Origin: Paenibacillus odorifer
GTDB lineage: Bacteria > Bacillota > Bacilli > Paenibacillales > Paenibacillaceae
Reading direction: 5' to 3'
Assembly: GCF_000758725.1 (NCBI RefSeq)
Contig: NZ_CP009428.1
Coordinates: 6,696,001-6,760,000 of the forward strand
Length of the DNA: 64,000 nucleotides
Under the pieces are notes generated by a model that saw nothing but the letters and a program-made list of their open reading frames with translations, searched no databases and had not been told where the DNA came from. Each line of letters starts with the position of its first letter. Positions within the stretch are counted from its first letter, which is position 1. Shown piece after piece: positions 16,642 to 25,552 of the stretch. The translations under genes and the position numbers were made by a program.

Positions 16642-17214
16642 TTGAAAAAGATTTTTAAAATCGGGTGTCTGGGATTCATCGCTTTAATTGTACTAATCAT
16701 TGTCATTGGTATATTTGCTAAAGATAAGGATAGTTCAAACGACACAACTAGCAAATCTAATACCACCGCAAACTCTGTAGAAACAAAGGGCACCTCAAAA
16801 GAAGATGCGAAAAAACTAGCAAAAAAAGGAGAAGAATTACAAGTTGGCGATGTTGTTTTTAAAGTTAACAAGGTAACTACTACCAAGGAAATTAAAGATG
16901 GAAATTACTTATCCTACTCACCTAGTGCTGACGGAAGTATTTTCCTAGTAGTAAATGTAACTGTTAAAAATGCTGGTAAAAAAATGATTACCACAGACTC
17001 ATCATACTTTCAGCTCCTAAAAGATGAAGTTACGTATAACCCATCAACGTTGATTACTACTTCCGGAGACTATTTTTTATATGAAGGAATCAATCCTGGA
17101 TTGGCTCAAACAGGCAATGTAGTATTTGAAATCCCAGAAGATATGACTGGCTTTCTTTTGAATGTCCAAACTGGGTTCTGGGGAACCGAACAAGGACAGA
17201 TTGAATTGAAATAA
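16642..17214 (+). CDS. Exported DUF4352-type protein
   Basis: A 190-residue protein with an N-terminal membrane segment (FIALIVLIIVIGIFA), a Ser/Thr/Lys-rich linker (residues 28-60) and a C-terminal immunoglobulin-like beta domain of the DUF4352 kind (VGDVVFKVNKVTTTKE, FLVVNVTVKNAGKK, VVFEIPEDMTGFLL). Such proteins are common on the surface of Bacillota; their role is unknown, with scattered links to stress or phage-encoded surface functions. A GGGAGGG precedes the TTG at 16642; a TTG at 16627 is upstream of that site and is rejected. An adjacent direct repeat suggests specific regulation. Confidence 0.75.
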   Translation: MKKIFKIGCLGFIALIVLIIVIGIFAKDKDSSNDTTSKSNTTANSVETKGTSKEDAKKLAKKGEELQVGDVVFKVNKVTTTKEIKDGNYLSYSPSADGSIFLVVNVTVKNAGKKMITTDSSYFQLLKDEVTYNPSTLITTSGDYFLYEGINPGLAQTGNVVFEIPEDMTGFLLNVQTGFWGTEQGQIELK

Positions 17215-17230
17215 TACTATATGGATCGTA

Positions 17231-17258
17231 AACCACCAATGTAAGTTGGTGGTTTTTT
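17231..17258 (+). terminator. Intrinsic terminator after DUF4352 gene
   Basis: Arms AACCACCAA (17231-17239) and TTGGTGGTT (17246-17254) are perfect and run into TTTT. Confidence 0.85.
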
Positions 17259-17370
17259 GCTACTTCTTCGACGTAAAAATTCTACTTTATGATCAAAATA
17301 ACCGTCAACGAAGTAACTAGTGCTTTAAAACGTAGTGGTTAAGATACTTGGCAGTTAACAACTGGATATT

Positions 17371-17421
17371 TAAAAAACAATGCAAAAGGCACTACCTTGA
17401 GGCAGTACCTTTTGCATTGTT
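17371..17421 (-). terminator. Intrinsic terminator of the five-gene operon
   Basis: Arms of 20 bases (17378-17397 and 17401-17420) start ACAATGCAAAAGG and pair with two wobble positions. On the minus strand the hairpin is followed by TTTTTTAAATA. It lies 65 bases after the MATE stop. The remaining bases of the 271-base gap hold nothing I recognise. Confidence 0.85.
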
Positions 17422-17485
17422 AAGTGAAGAGATATCTAATTTAGGGGGAGATTAATCCTCCGCATCGATTCAATCAGGTCGTATG

Positions 17486-18850
17486 TTACATAGCTTTTTC
17501 AGCCAGATCGCTAACTAAATTTCTCATCCACTTACGGGAGTAAATCCGGGCGTAGCCGAAGCCAAAGCGGACAACCTCCTCCAGCGAGATGACGAGATAC
17601 ACAAGGTAGACAGGTTGCTTCCAAATGTATGACAGCAACAGCCCGGATGGGACTCCTATCAGCCACGTTGCGGTAGACTCCATGCCGAATACGAACTTGC
17701 TGTCTCCTCCGCTGTTTAGTATACCGCCGGCTATAATCATATTGGATACTTTGACCCAAAGAAATCCAGCAAACACGATAACGATATACATGCTCATTTG
17801 TTTAGCGTCCTCGGAGATATTGAACGCAGAGACATACAGCTTCGAGCCTGCCGCAATGATAACCCCGACGATCAGAGAGATAATGATGCCTAGACGAATG
17901 AATCTTTTCGCATGATCGAGTGCGATATCAGATTCATTCGCACCCAAACGGTTGCCAACCATTACCCCTGCTGCACTAGCCAGACCCGATAATAGGCCAA
18001 TGCAAAGACCCTGAAGTGGGAAGGTAATGGTCATCGCAGTCATTTCCATCGTCCCCATACGGCTATAAATAATCGCATATGCTGTTTCGCCCAATACCCA
18101 GATTAATTCAGTCAGTAGCAGCGGATAGGTCGTTCCAAAAAACTTGCGAATGAGCGGTTTAGGAACAATGAATAAGTTCTTTAACCCGACAGCTCCCGGT
18201 AAACGATACCGGTACACGGCACCAATGATCAACAAGCATTCGAAGACCCTAGAGATAAGAGTAGCAATGGCAGCGCCCTTCAGACCAAGCGCAGGAGCAC
18301 CGAAATGTCCGTAAATAAGTACGTAATTCAGTATAATATTCAAGCCAACTGCAATTAGACTTACATACATCGGCCATTTGGCATGGCCAGTACTGCGTAA
18401 AATCGCGGAATACATCATCGTGAGCATGACAGGCACAAAACCGATCGACATTATCTGGAGAAAGATATAACCCTCATCTATTACATTCATGTCTGTAGTG
18501 AATAGGCTCAGAAAGAGCGGCGAATCGATAAAGACAGCCGCAGAGAACAGGAACGAGAACGCAAAGCCAGTGATCAGTCCGAGACCCAGTACTTGAGAGA
18601 CGCTTTTGGAATCTTTATTTCCCCAAAACTGGGCTGCATATATGGATACACCCGTCGATAAACCGGCCAAGACAACCGCGATGATCCCGTATATTTTGGT
18701 CGACATCCCCACCGAGGCAATTGCCACATCTCCCAGCTGCCCAACCATCAATTGATCCGTCAAATTAAGCAATGCCATCAGCAAGCTTTGAAGCGTAACG
18801 GGCACAGCGATTTTATACACACTTTTGTAGAAATCTTCTTTCTCTGACAT
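17486..18850 (-). CDS. MATE-family efflux transporter
   Basis: A 454-residue, 12-segment exporter with two MatE repeats: LNLTDQLMVGQLGDVAIASVG near the start and GLASAAGVMVGNRLGANESD in the second half are the hallmark stretches. MATE pumps exchange Na+ or H+ for cationic drugs or metabolites. It is the last gene of a co-directional run with a dehydrogenase, a GH13 protein, a binding-like protein and a RibD-like reductase (gaps 15-75 bases), so its cargo may be the product of that operon rather than a general drug. Confidence 0.9.
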   Translation of the reverse strand: MSEKEDFYKSVYKIAVPVTLQSLLMALLNLTDQLMVGQLGDVAIASVGMSTKIYGIIAVVLAGLSTGVSIYAAQFWGNKDSKSVSQVLGLGLITGFAFSFLFSAAVFIDSPLFLSLFTTDMNVIDEGYIFLQIMSIGFVPVMLTMMYSAILRSTGHAKWPMYVSLIAVGLNIILNYVLIYGHFGAPALGLKGAAIATLISRVFECLLIIGAVYRYRLPGAVGLKNLFIVPKPLIRKFFGTTYPLLLTELIWVLGETAYAIIYSRMGTMEMTAMTITFPLQGLCIGLLSGLASAAGVMVGNRLGANESDIALDHAKRFIRLGIIISLIVGVIIAAGSKLYVSAFNISEDAKQMSMYIVIVFAGFLWVKVSNMIIAGGILNSGGDSKFVFGMESTATWLIGVPSGLLLSYIWKQPVYLVYLVISLEEVVRFGFGYARIYSRKWMRNLVSDLAEKAM

Positions 18851-18925
18851 GTATCGTTCACAACCCCCATATTCTCGATTTTTCCAGAACTTATAGCCAT
18901 TCGCAGTCTATGACTTAGTTTGAGG

Positions 18926-19585
18926 TTAGATCACCTTTTTGTAGCGCATGAGCGTGTAGTTATCTTTTGGTTGAATTTCTACAACCTTGAACTTTTTCGC
19001 AAAGTTCAATTGCTGATACCCGTCTCCATCCACTAAAGTAATGTTTGTGGAGCCGCCTATGATGATTGGAAGCTGCATTAGAATAATCTCATCGACGATA
19101 TCCTGATTGAAAATATGCCAGTTTAAGAATCCGCCGCCTTCGACCATCAGACTGGTAATCCCATAGTTCTCCTCCAACTGACGTTCAAGCTCCACAAAAT
19201 CTACTTTATCCTCGCCGCAGATAAGGCACTCCTTTCCTCTTTGCCGGATCTGTTTGATTTTTTCTTCATCCCGTCCTTTCTCGGTCGTGACAATAATCGT
19301 CTTCCCTTGGTCCGAGAGTACATTGCAATCTAGCGGAATATCCAAGGTAGTTGTCGGAATGATACGAATTGGATTTTTATTTTCCTCATACCGATTAGTA
19401 AGAAAGGGATTGTCCGTCAAAATTGTATTTTTGCCGACCATAATTCCCTGCACCTTCCCCCGGAATAGATGAATAAATTCCATATCCTCACTGGAAAATA
19501 AAGAAAAAAGCTCTTTACTCGAATTACCAGCGCCCATAGTGAGCTTTCCATCAATAGAAATTTGGCTGAATATCGTTGTTTTCAT
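18926..19585 (-). CDS. RibD C-terminal domain reductase (DHFR-like fold)
   Basis: A 219-residue stand-alone RibD_C protein. It begins MKTTIFSQISIDGKLTMGAG, has the conserved GIMVGKNTILTDNPFLTNR motif, NPIRIIPTTTLDIP, and the nucleotide-binding LMVEGGGFLNWHIF followed by VDEIILMQLPIIIGG. In riboflavin synthesis this domain reduces the ribosyl group of a pyrimidine with NADPH, but stand-alone copies often act on other ring or keto substrates. There is no deaminase domain and no rib gene nearby. It starts with GGGGAG upstream, 20 bases after the preceding stop. Confidence 0.87.
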   Translation of the reverse strand: MKTTIFSQISIDGKLTMGAGNSSKELFSLFSSEDMEFIHLFRGKVQGIMVGKNTILTDNPFLTNRYEENKNPIRIIPTTTLDIPLDCNVLSDQGKTIIVTTEKGRDEEKIKQIRQRGKECLICGEDKVDFVELERQLEENYGITSLMVEGGGFLNWHIFNQDIVDEIILMQLPIIIGGSTNITLVDGDGYQQLNFAKKFKVVEIQPKDNYTLMRYKKVI

Positions 19586-19605
19586 TTGGCTCTCCCCATC
19601 TCTAA

Positions 19606-20742
19606 TTAGCTTTTAAATGCGCCCCAAGAGGCTTGAATAGTCTGTTCTATTTTGTTCAATGCTTGTTCAGGATTGCTCAAGGGCAGCTCGATAAGACCCG
19701 CATTTAACGCCTCCCATACATGGATCATGAAGGGATAAGTCGGCATCGGCCGTGAGTGATCCAAAAGCGATAAAATCATCTTTCTGTTAGGCGCAGCAGA
19801 GGCAGCTAGATGGTTCAGCACCTCTTCCTGAGCCGGAATCCGCTGTACACCCAGCGTCCACATAGTTTGGCATTCGTCACTCAGCATAAAGCGCGTGAAT
19901 GATAAAATATCTTCCCGCTCCTCGGACGTTAATGAATGATTAGGGTAGATCAGGCCAATAGAAGAAGACATGGATAATGATTGCCGCCCTTCGATGCTCG
20001 GAAGCTGGCAAACCGCAAGCCTATTGTTCATATGTTTATCTAGATGGTTATAAATCCACTCGCCACAAATAATGGCGCCGATCTTACCGTCAATGAACTG
20101 CTCAAGCAGTCCTGTGGAGCCGTCGAGACTAACGAGCACGCCTTGATCCATCTTGTCGCGAATAAACTGAAGCGCCTGCTTCATTTCAGAGGTGACGATA
20201 TTCGGCTTTCCATTCTGTACAGGCCAACCGCCGAAAGCTGTAAGGAACGGAATAAACCAATAGCCTTGCTGTAAGTCTGCTCCAATCGGTATGATACCTT
20301 GGGCGGATAACTTTTCTGCTGCCTCTTCGAACACGTCCCATGTCGTCGGCGCACTAGGGTAAATCAACGGGTTGTAATACACAACCAGATGATTACCCCG
20401 CAATACAGGGATACCATACTGAACACCATTCATTTGCATCGTTGAAAGGGCTCCCTCAGTCAGCGTATCGTCAAATAGCCCGCCCGGTACTTCGGAGTAA
20501 AGACCGTTCTCCACATAGGAGGACATGTCAGCAGGAACCATCGCCAGATGCGGACCTTGCTGGGTGTCCTTAATTTGGTTCAGGCGCGCAGTCAGCTCCG
20601 TAATATTCATCACTTGTGGTGTAATTTGTACGCCGAAGCGCTCTGTATACAGCTTACAAATTCCCTCCAGCACCTCAATCGAGGTATCTCCTGGACCATC
20701 AAACTCATGCCATACCACGACTTCCTTATTGTTCTTTTCCAT
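19606..20742 (-). CDS. Family 1 solute-binding-like protein without signal peptide
   Basis: A 378-residue protein with the maltose-type binding-protein fold: KEVVVWHEFDGPGDTSIEVLEG, QGPHLAMVPADMSSYVENGL, YGIPVLRGNHLVVYYNPLIY, and an IGAIICGEWIYN segment. True transport proteins start with a lipoprotein signal; here the mature-like fold begins at residue 8, directly after MEKNNK, with a good ribosome binding site and no upstream hydrophobic stretch (only 15 bases separate it from the GH13 gene). No permease or ATPase is in the operon. It is therefore probably cytoplasmic and may bind or present a sugar-like intermediate to its operon partners; that role is inference. Confidence 0.8.
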   Translation of the reverse strand: MEKNNKEVVVWHEFDGPGDTSIEVLEGICKLYTERFGVQITPQVMNITELTARLNQIKDTQQGPHLAMVPADMSSYVENGLYSEVPGGLFDDTLTEGALSTMQMNGVQYGIPVLRGNHLVVYYNPLIYPSAPTTWDVFEEAAEKLSAQGIIPIGADLQQGYWFIPFLTAFGGWPVQNGKPNIVTSEMKQALQFIRDKMDQGVLVSLDGSTGLLEQFIDGKIGAIICGEWIYNHLDKHMNNRLAVCQLPSIEGRQSLSMSSSIGLIYPNHSLTSEEREDILSFTRFMLSDECQTMWTLGVQRIPAQEEVLNHLAASAAPNRKMILSLLDHSRPMPTYPFMIHVWEALNAGLIELPLSNPEQALNKIEQTIQASWGAFKS

Positions 20743-20757
20743 TGCAGCCTCTCTCCC

Positions 20758-22698
20758 TTACCTAAATTGTCTATGATTGTTTACGAGCACTAAAGCCTGA
20801 TTAGGCGCAAGCAGCAAGCAATCGAACGCCTGACCTACGCTGCTACCCGTTAAGGAACTATCCAGTGTTACCGTCATTGGGCATCGGCCAGGTACGGCAA
20901 CCTTCAAATCAACTTGGCAGAAAGCATCAGCACTCAAGTTAAAGCAGCACAGCAGCGTTTCATCCCCTTGCATATACCCGTACAGAACAATACCTTCCGG
21001 GGATTGAGCCACGAAAAAGTTTTCCGGCTTCACTAGGTGGCGCCAATCTTTCTTGAGTTCACTTAGCTCCGCCAACAGCGGCAGCATCGGTGTAGGATTG
21101 GTCCAATTAATTTGCATAACGTTAAAAAAAGCTCGGGAAATCTCCTTTCCGTTCGTGTTGTCTCCAAGACCACAGTTGAGCGGCTGCTCCTCATTCATTT
21201 CATAACCCGTCGTCACGTATGGAATTGCGTTCGGAAGAAATTGATTAAATACCGCGATCATCCGAGCAACCTCTACACCGCCACGGCTGGTGATCCGAGG
21301 AGTATCTGCTGTTTCTGCACAGGCAAATATATGAATATTCAACTCAGGCAGCTCTTCTAAGAATGAAATGAGATTCTCTTTAGTAATTTGTGTCATGACG
21401 TTCCATCCACTGCCAAGCATAATGTTATAGCCGGTGTTTGCTGCCTTCTTGTGGTTGCGATTGAACAAATCTTCGCTGATTAAGATCGCATTTGGATTCA
21501 TCTCTTTAATCGTGTCAAAAATACGAGTCAACAACGGAATAGGAAGCACGTGTCCGATGTCGATGCGGAAGCCGTCAATCCCAAATTTTTCGAGATTAAC
21601 CCGTACTGCCTCCTCCAGAACATCCCACAGCTCCAGATTCGGCTCCTCTCCCGGGTAGTCATTGCATTTAATCGTATCAAAAAGGACATATGGCGCCTGA
21701 TCCGGACTTATAAGATGTCTCACTTGCGGAGAGAAATCCTGGTAGAGGCGTAAGAACGTAATGTCTGTCCAAATCGGCTGCACATCATTTATCCAATCCG
21801 AATGCGCTGGAGCAGTCGTTATCCCCATCTCTTGCTCCACCAAAGTTAATAGCTCCTCTCCTGTTTTAGCAGCTTTCTCTTTCAAGTGCTGCCAAAGGAT
21901 TGGATGGAGTTCATTGGGCGGTGGCGTGAACTTCCGCAGAAATACTGCTGTCTCCTGGCTGCGGTAGACCGTCTCCAATTTGTCCGGCGTACACTCCTCA
22001 AAAAATCCAAGCTGGGGAATTGCGGGCGGCGCAAAGCCTTCTAATTCATCCATTTTGATCCAATACACCCATTCAGGATGCTCGGTAATGAACGCACTGT
22101 TTTTCGCCGTCACACGGGGAATGAAGTCAACAACAGTCTTAATATCAAGTAAATGACAAGCCTCTACCAAAGCGCTGAGCTCATCGTGGATCGTAAACTC
22201 CTCCATATCATCCAATAGGCTATCGTGCAGGTTCTCGTCCAAATGGAATAACGATTGCACTGCGTAAGGGGACCCAATATCCCCCTTCAGATTCAACTTG
22301 CTGTACTGGTTAACTGGAAGCATGTACAGAATATTGATGCCCATTTTCTTTAGCAGAGGCAGAAGAATAAAGAATCTTAAAAAAGTACCCGATTCAATTT
22401 TTCCGTCATGGTTGTAATCCCAAGCCGTAGAATAGCGAATAAGCGAAGAATAGATCGCGCTATCGTCCAGATTTGTGCGTTCCTTAAGCAGATATCTCCA
22501 CGAAAGCCTGTCCAGATAATTCAAATGATCTGTCAAAAAATCATACGGGTGTACACAAATTTCACCCTCTTTTTCTAAGAGAACACGCTCATATTGGCAC
22601 TCATTCCACACTGCGGGTATCCAAATTGGCTCTATGTCTTTAGCCTTTTGTGTAGACAAGTAATCTTTAATTAATCTGAATTTGCTATCATTGCTCAT
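20758..22698 (-). CDS. Divergent GH13-family (alpha-amylase-like) protein, cytoplasmic
   Basis: A 646-residue protein with no signal peptide. The catalytic motifs are partly unusual: motif II is GFRIDIGHVLP (candidate nucleophile Asp 380), motif III ILISEDLF (acid/base Glu 409), motif IV reads CAETADTPR (Asp 465) in place of the common NHD, and motif I reads VDFIPRVTAKNS without the usual NH. The three carboxylates and their spacing are kept, so activity is plausible, with altered substrate, possibly GlgE-like transfer. A C-terminal beta domain (LCCFNLSADAFCQVDL) is present. The GTG at 22710 overlaps the GAGAGGTGG site, so I start at the ATG at 22698. It is second in the operon. Confidence 0.8.
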   Translation of the reverse strand: MSNDSKFRLIKDYLSTQKAKDIEPIWIPAVWNECQYERVLLEKEGEICVHPYDFLTDHLNYLDRLSWRYLLKERTNLDDSAIYSSLIRYSTAWDYNHDGKIESGTFLRFFILLPLLKKMGINILYMLPVNQYSKLNLKGDIGSPYAVQSLFHLDENLHDSLLDDMEEFTIHDELSALVEACHLLDIKTVVDFIPRVTAKNSAFITEHPEWVYWIKMDELEGFAPPAIPQLGFFEECTPDKLETVYRSQETAVFLRKFTPPPNELHPILWQHLKEKAAKTGEELLTLVEQEMGITTAPAHSDWINDVQPIWTDITFLRLYQDFSPQVRHLISPDQAPYVLFDTIKCNDYPGEEPNLELWDVLEEAVRVNLEKFGIDGFRIDIGHVLPIPLLTRIFDTIKEMNPNAILISEDLFNRNHKKAANTGYNIMLGSGWNVMTQITKENLISFLEELPELNIHIFACAETADTPRITSRGGVEVARMIAVFNQFLPNAIPYVTTGYEMNEEQPLNCGLGDNTNGKEISRAFFNVMQINWTNPTPMLPLLAELSELKKDWRHLVKPENFFVAQSPEGIVLYGYMQGDETLLCCFNLSADAFCQVDLKVAVPGRCPMTVTLDSSLTGSSVGQAFDCLLLAPNQALVLVNNHRQFR

Positions 22699-22734
22699 CA
22701 ACAGTGCCACCTCTCATTGATTGTAGTCTTACGT

Positions 22735-23775
22735 TTAGGGAACAAAAACCGTCTTTACGGTTTCACTCCCAACCACCTTCAAAGAGTTCAATTCATAGCC
22801 GATCAACTCGTCTATCGCTGCTTCATGCTCACTGAGCTTAACTTTTCTAGTCACTAGTTTCTCCATTTCAGGAGTTTCAGCGGCAAACCGCAAAGCTTCC
22901 TCGAACATGTGGCGGTATTCACCTGCTGCTATAATTTTTATTGCATGCTGCACGAATTTAGTAGGGGAAAAGGTGTAGCGATACTTCGCATTAATACCAA
23001 AAGGAACGATGCGGCCTCCACGTTCAATCCACTTTTCCGCCATTTCGAGTTGAGTGCCCACCGTATCGATAATCACATCAAACTTATGTCCCGCACAGAT
23101 TTTGTCTACGGTAGCTTGATTTAATTGGGCAGGGGTTAAAGCAAAATCTGAGATCTCTCTGGCAAAAGCTAGCCGATAGGGATTAACTTCAGTCGCTACC
23201 GTGAGCGCAGATTTCGACTTGCTCACAATTTGGCTTAACAGTCCCATTGGACCCGATCCAAGAATGAGTACCTTGTCGTCTGCTGTGACATTGGCTTCTT
23301 TGAAATTGTGCAGTACACAGGCAAGCGGCTCAATCAAAACCCCCGTCTCCCAGCTCATATGATCGGGAAGACGGTGTGCAAACGTTTGTGCAGTTGAGTA
23401 AAAAAAAGTGAATGTCCCATTTCGATTCAAACCCGCAATAGGCATCCCATTTCCATCGATGCCCGTACAGAGGTGCGGCTGTTTCTTCAAGCAAAAATAG
23501 CATTCATCACAGCTTTGATTCGGATCGATAACTACGCGGTCGCCTACCTTAACACGGTCAACGTTGCTGCCGATTTGGATTACAGTCCCTACTGCCTCAT
23601 GACCACGAATGACCCCTGGAACCCCCTCCTCTTTCCCAGTTATGACTGCTAAATCTGTTCCACATACACCTGTCATCTCAATCCGGATCTTGACTTCATC
23701 CGGTGCTGCAATCTGCGGCTCTTCCCATTCGCAAAGCTCCAGCTTATGATTAGATGTCCACACCAACGCTTCCAT
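22735..23775 (-). CDS. Zinc-dependent medium-chain dehydrogenase (sorbitol/threonine dehydrogenase-like)
   Basis: A 347-residue MDR enzyme. The catalytic zinc site shows in GVCGTDLAVI and RGHEAVGTV; the structural zinc site in DECYFCLKKQPHLC; the nucleotide-binding loop is LGSGPMGLLSQI. It should oxidise a secondary alcohol of a sugar or cyclitol with NAD(P)+. First gene of the five-gene operon, followed by the GH13 gene after 36 bases. AAAGGGGA is placed for the ATG at 23775 (MEALVW); the longer frame to 23805 is less likely. A cre-like site lies about 125 bases upstream. Confidence 0.9.
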   Translation of the reverse strand: MEALVWTSNHKLELCEWEEPQIAAPDEVKIRIEMTGVCGTDLAVITGKEEGVPGVIRGHEAVGTVIQIGSNVDRVKVGDRVVIDPNQSCDECYFCLKKQPHLCTGIDGNGMPIAGLNRNGTFTFFYSTAQTFAHRLPDHMSWETGVLIEPLACVLHNFKEANVTADDKVLILGSGPMGLLSQIVSKSKSALTVATEVNPYRLAFAREISDFALTPAQLNQATVDKICAGHKFDVIIDTVGTQLEMAEKWIERGGRIVPFGINAKYRYTFSPTKFVQHAIKIIAAGEYRHMFEEALRFAAETPEMEKLVTRKVKLSEHEAAIDELIGYELNSLKVVGSETVKTVFVP

Positions 23776-23898
23776 ACTCATTCCCCTTTCTTTTTTGTTA
23801 TCCATATTCGCCCAGAATATATCATAACTACCATGTAAAAGTAAGGTGAATGTTGTCGAAAAATGTTAATAATTACATTTATATATAAATACTTCACG

Positions 23899-23912
23899 AG
23901 TAAGCGCTTTAA
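23899..23912. promoter_or_regulatory. cre-like site upstream of dehydrogenase operon
   Basis: On the minus strand TTAAAGCGCTTACT matches the consensus TGWAANCGNTNWCA except at the second and last positions (G to T, A to T). It is in the leader of the five-gene operon and may place it under catabolite control. Confidence 0.4.
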
Positions 23913-23960
23913 TTTTCTTTCGCTTATTATGCGGAGTGCACTGTCTGAAACGGCAAGTTT

Positions 23961-23988
23961 AAGGGCCATCCTTTGTGGGATGACCCTT
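23961..23988 (-). terminator. Hairpin downstream of TPR-SMI1/KNR4 gene
   Basis: AAGGGCCATCC and GGGATGACCCTT pair with one mismatch. It lies 60 bases after the stop of the minus-strand gene; the tail is AAACTTG, so termination is only a candidate. Confidence 0.4.
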
Positions 23989-24047
23989 GAATACGATTGT
24001 GATCAACCGAGCTCCGTGCGGGAGAGTAGCCCCCGAATCAACGTCTC

Positions 24048-25430
24048 CTATTTTGCAGCTTCCGCTTCCAGCCGTGCAATGACCTCAGAGCGGGCTTGAT
24101 CTGTGAAGCGAAGCACCCCGTTTTCCTGGACGATTAGCTCTTCCCGTATTCGCCCATCCAGCCAGTCGCTGATCCATCCCGGAGCGTATCCTCCTTGCCC
24201 GAACTCGCCGCCAAAAGCGATCATTTTCTCATATACATCCAGATATTGTTGACGGCTCGTATTTGGATAAGAGCTTGTGTACAGCCAGAACTGCACATCG
24301 TACATCAGAGTAGAAAGCTCATCCGCATGAAAGGAGAAGTGTCCCTTCTCTTCAACGATTCGGGTACAGACTTTACGGATCTTCTGCTCAAGCTGATCTA
24401 CCTCAGACACATCGCTGCACAGCTTCGCAAGCAAAGGTGAGAATTGGCCTACGGCTACTTTGCGCAAATCCTCCTCTTTATCTTCTTCAGAGGTGTCGTA
24501 TTCCTCATCACTCACCAGGCCGCGTATAAACGTCTCGAAGTCTTGGGCCAGAAACGTAATCTCATAATTATCTTCCTGATCCACATGAATTACCTCGGGT
24601 TCGCCGTCCCTCCCGCAATTGCGGTAATCCAGCATCACGACATCATGGCCTGCCGAAGGGCAATCACAAATTACCACGCCGATGTCGGGATACCCCCACT
24701 CCTCAATCATGAACGGGCTGCCGAGATCGCCGCAGATGGAATAGCTTTTCTCGCGTCCGATGCCCATAATGCCCGTAATCGCAATATGATCCTCAGCCCA
24801 TGAGGTCGCGTCCTCGGTCGGAAAACAAGTATTATAAGGCACTCCCCCATTGTGCTGCTTCATCAGACTGATATAAGAGGCAGGAAGCTTGTAACCCAGT
24901 TCTTCTTCTACAGAAGCAATCAGCTCATCCGTAGGCGGAGAAGAAACATATTCTTTTAGCGCATAATCGCTATCGTCCCAAAAGCCGGAGAGATCCATCC
25001 CGTCAAAAGGAGCTGCAGTCGTCCCCGAATCATTATGCTGTTCTCTGATTGCCCGTCTGGCTGCGGCGTCTTGTTCTTTGCGAAGCTTGCGCTGGCTGAA
25101 TTTCAAAAACATGGCCGTGTTCTCATCATCCGGATCGAGGTCATGGGCAATACTCAGCACTCTCACCGCTTCCTCATATCGATTCAAATAATAGTAGGAA
25201 TATCCCACACGAAAATGCCACAGATAATCATTCTGCCCTTGTTCCGCAATCATCGCGAAGTGTTCAAGGGCTTCTTCATAACATCCCACATTGTTATACG
25301 CTCTTGCCAGACTGCTGACTACCTCGTAATCTCTGTCCGCTGGAGGAATCTCCATCAGAGTGTCTACAATCTTCTGGTGTTCATCATCTTCATGCCACTG
25401 TGTCAGCTGTGCCACTAGTTCTTTGTCCAT
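24048..25430 (-). CDS. TPR and SMI1/KNR4 (SUKH) domain protein
   Basis: A 460-residue cytoplasmic protein. Residues 1-105 form about three tetratricopeptide-like helix pairs (EVVSSLARAYNNVGCYEEAL, LWHFRVGYSYYYLNRYEEAV). Residues 165-310 are a SMI1/KNR4 domain (LIASVEEELGYKLPASYISL, GIGREKSYSICGDLG, VVICDCPSAGHDVVMLDYRNCG). The last 100 residues are a helical extension without a name I recognise. SUKH proteins are often immunity proteins against nuclease or deaminase toxins; no toxin gene is beside it, and large TPR-fused forms may be housekeeping scaffolds instead. GGGGAGG precedes the ATG. Confidence 0.85.
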   Translation of the reverse strand: MDKELVAQLTQWHEDDEHQKIVDTLMEIPPADRDYEVVSSLARAYNNVGCYEEALEHFAMIAEQGQNDYLWHFRVGYSYYYLNRYEEAVRVLSIAHDLDPDDENTAMFLKFSQRKLRKEQDAAARRAIREQHNDSGTTAAPFDGMDLSGFWDDSDYALKEYVSSPPTDELIASVEEELGYKLPASYISLMKQHNGGVPYNTCFPTEDATSWAEDHIAITGIMGIGREKSYSICGDLGSPFMIEEWGYPDIGVVICDCPSAGHDVVMLDYRNCGRDGEPEVIHVDQEDNYEITFLAQDFETFIRGLVSDEEYDTSEEDKEEDLRKVAVGQFSPLLAKLCSDVSEVDQLEQKIRKVCTRIVEEKGHFSFHADELSTLMYDVQFWLYTSSYPNTSRQQYLDVYEKMIAFGGEFGQGGYAPGWISDWLDGRIREELIVQENGVLRFTDQARSEVIARLEAEAAK

Positions 25431-25552
25431 AGTCTACCTCCCCAAGCTTATAATTAAGTTACTAGAATATAGAGAAATATGGTTTTCCCTATTCTACCAG
25501 ATGGGATGTAGGTATTGAAAATCGAAAAAGAGGGCATCTCCAAAATTTTTAA

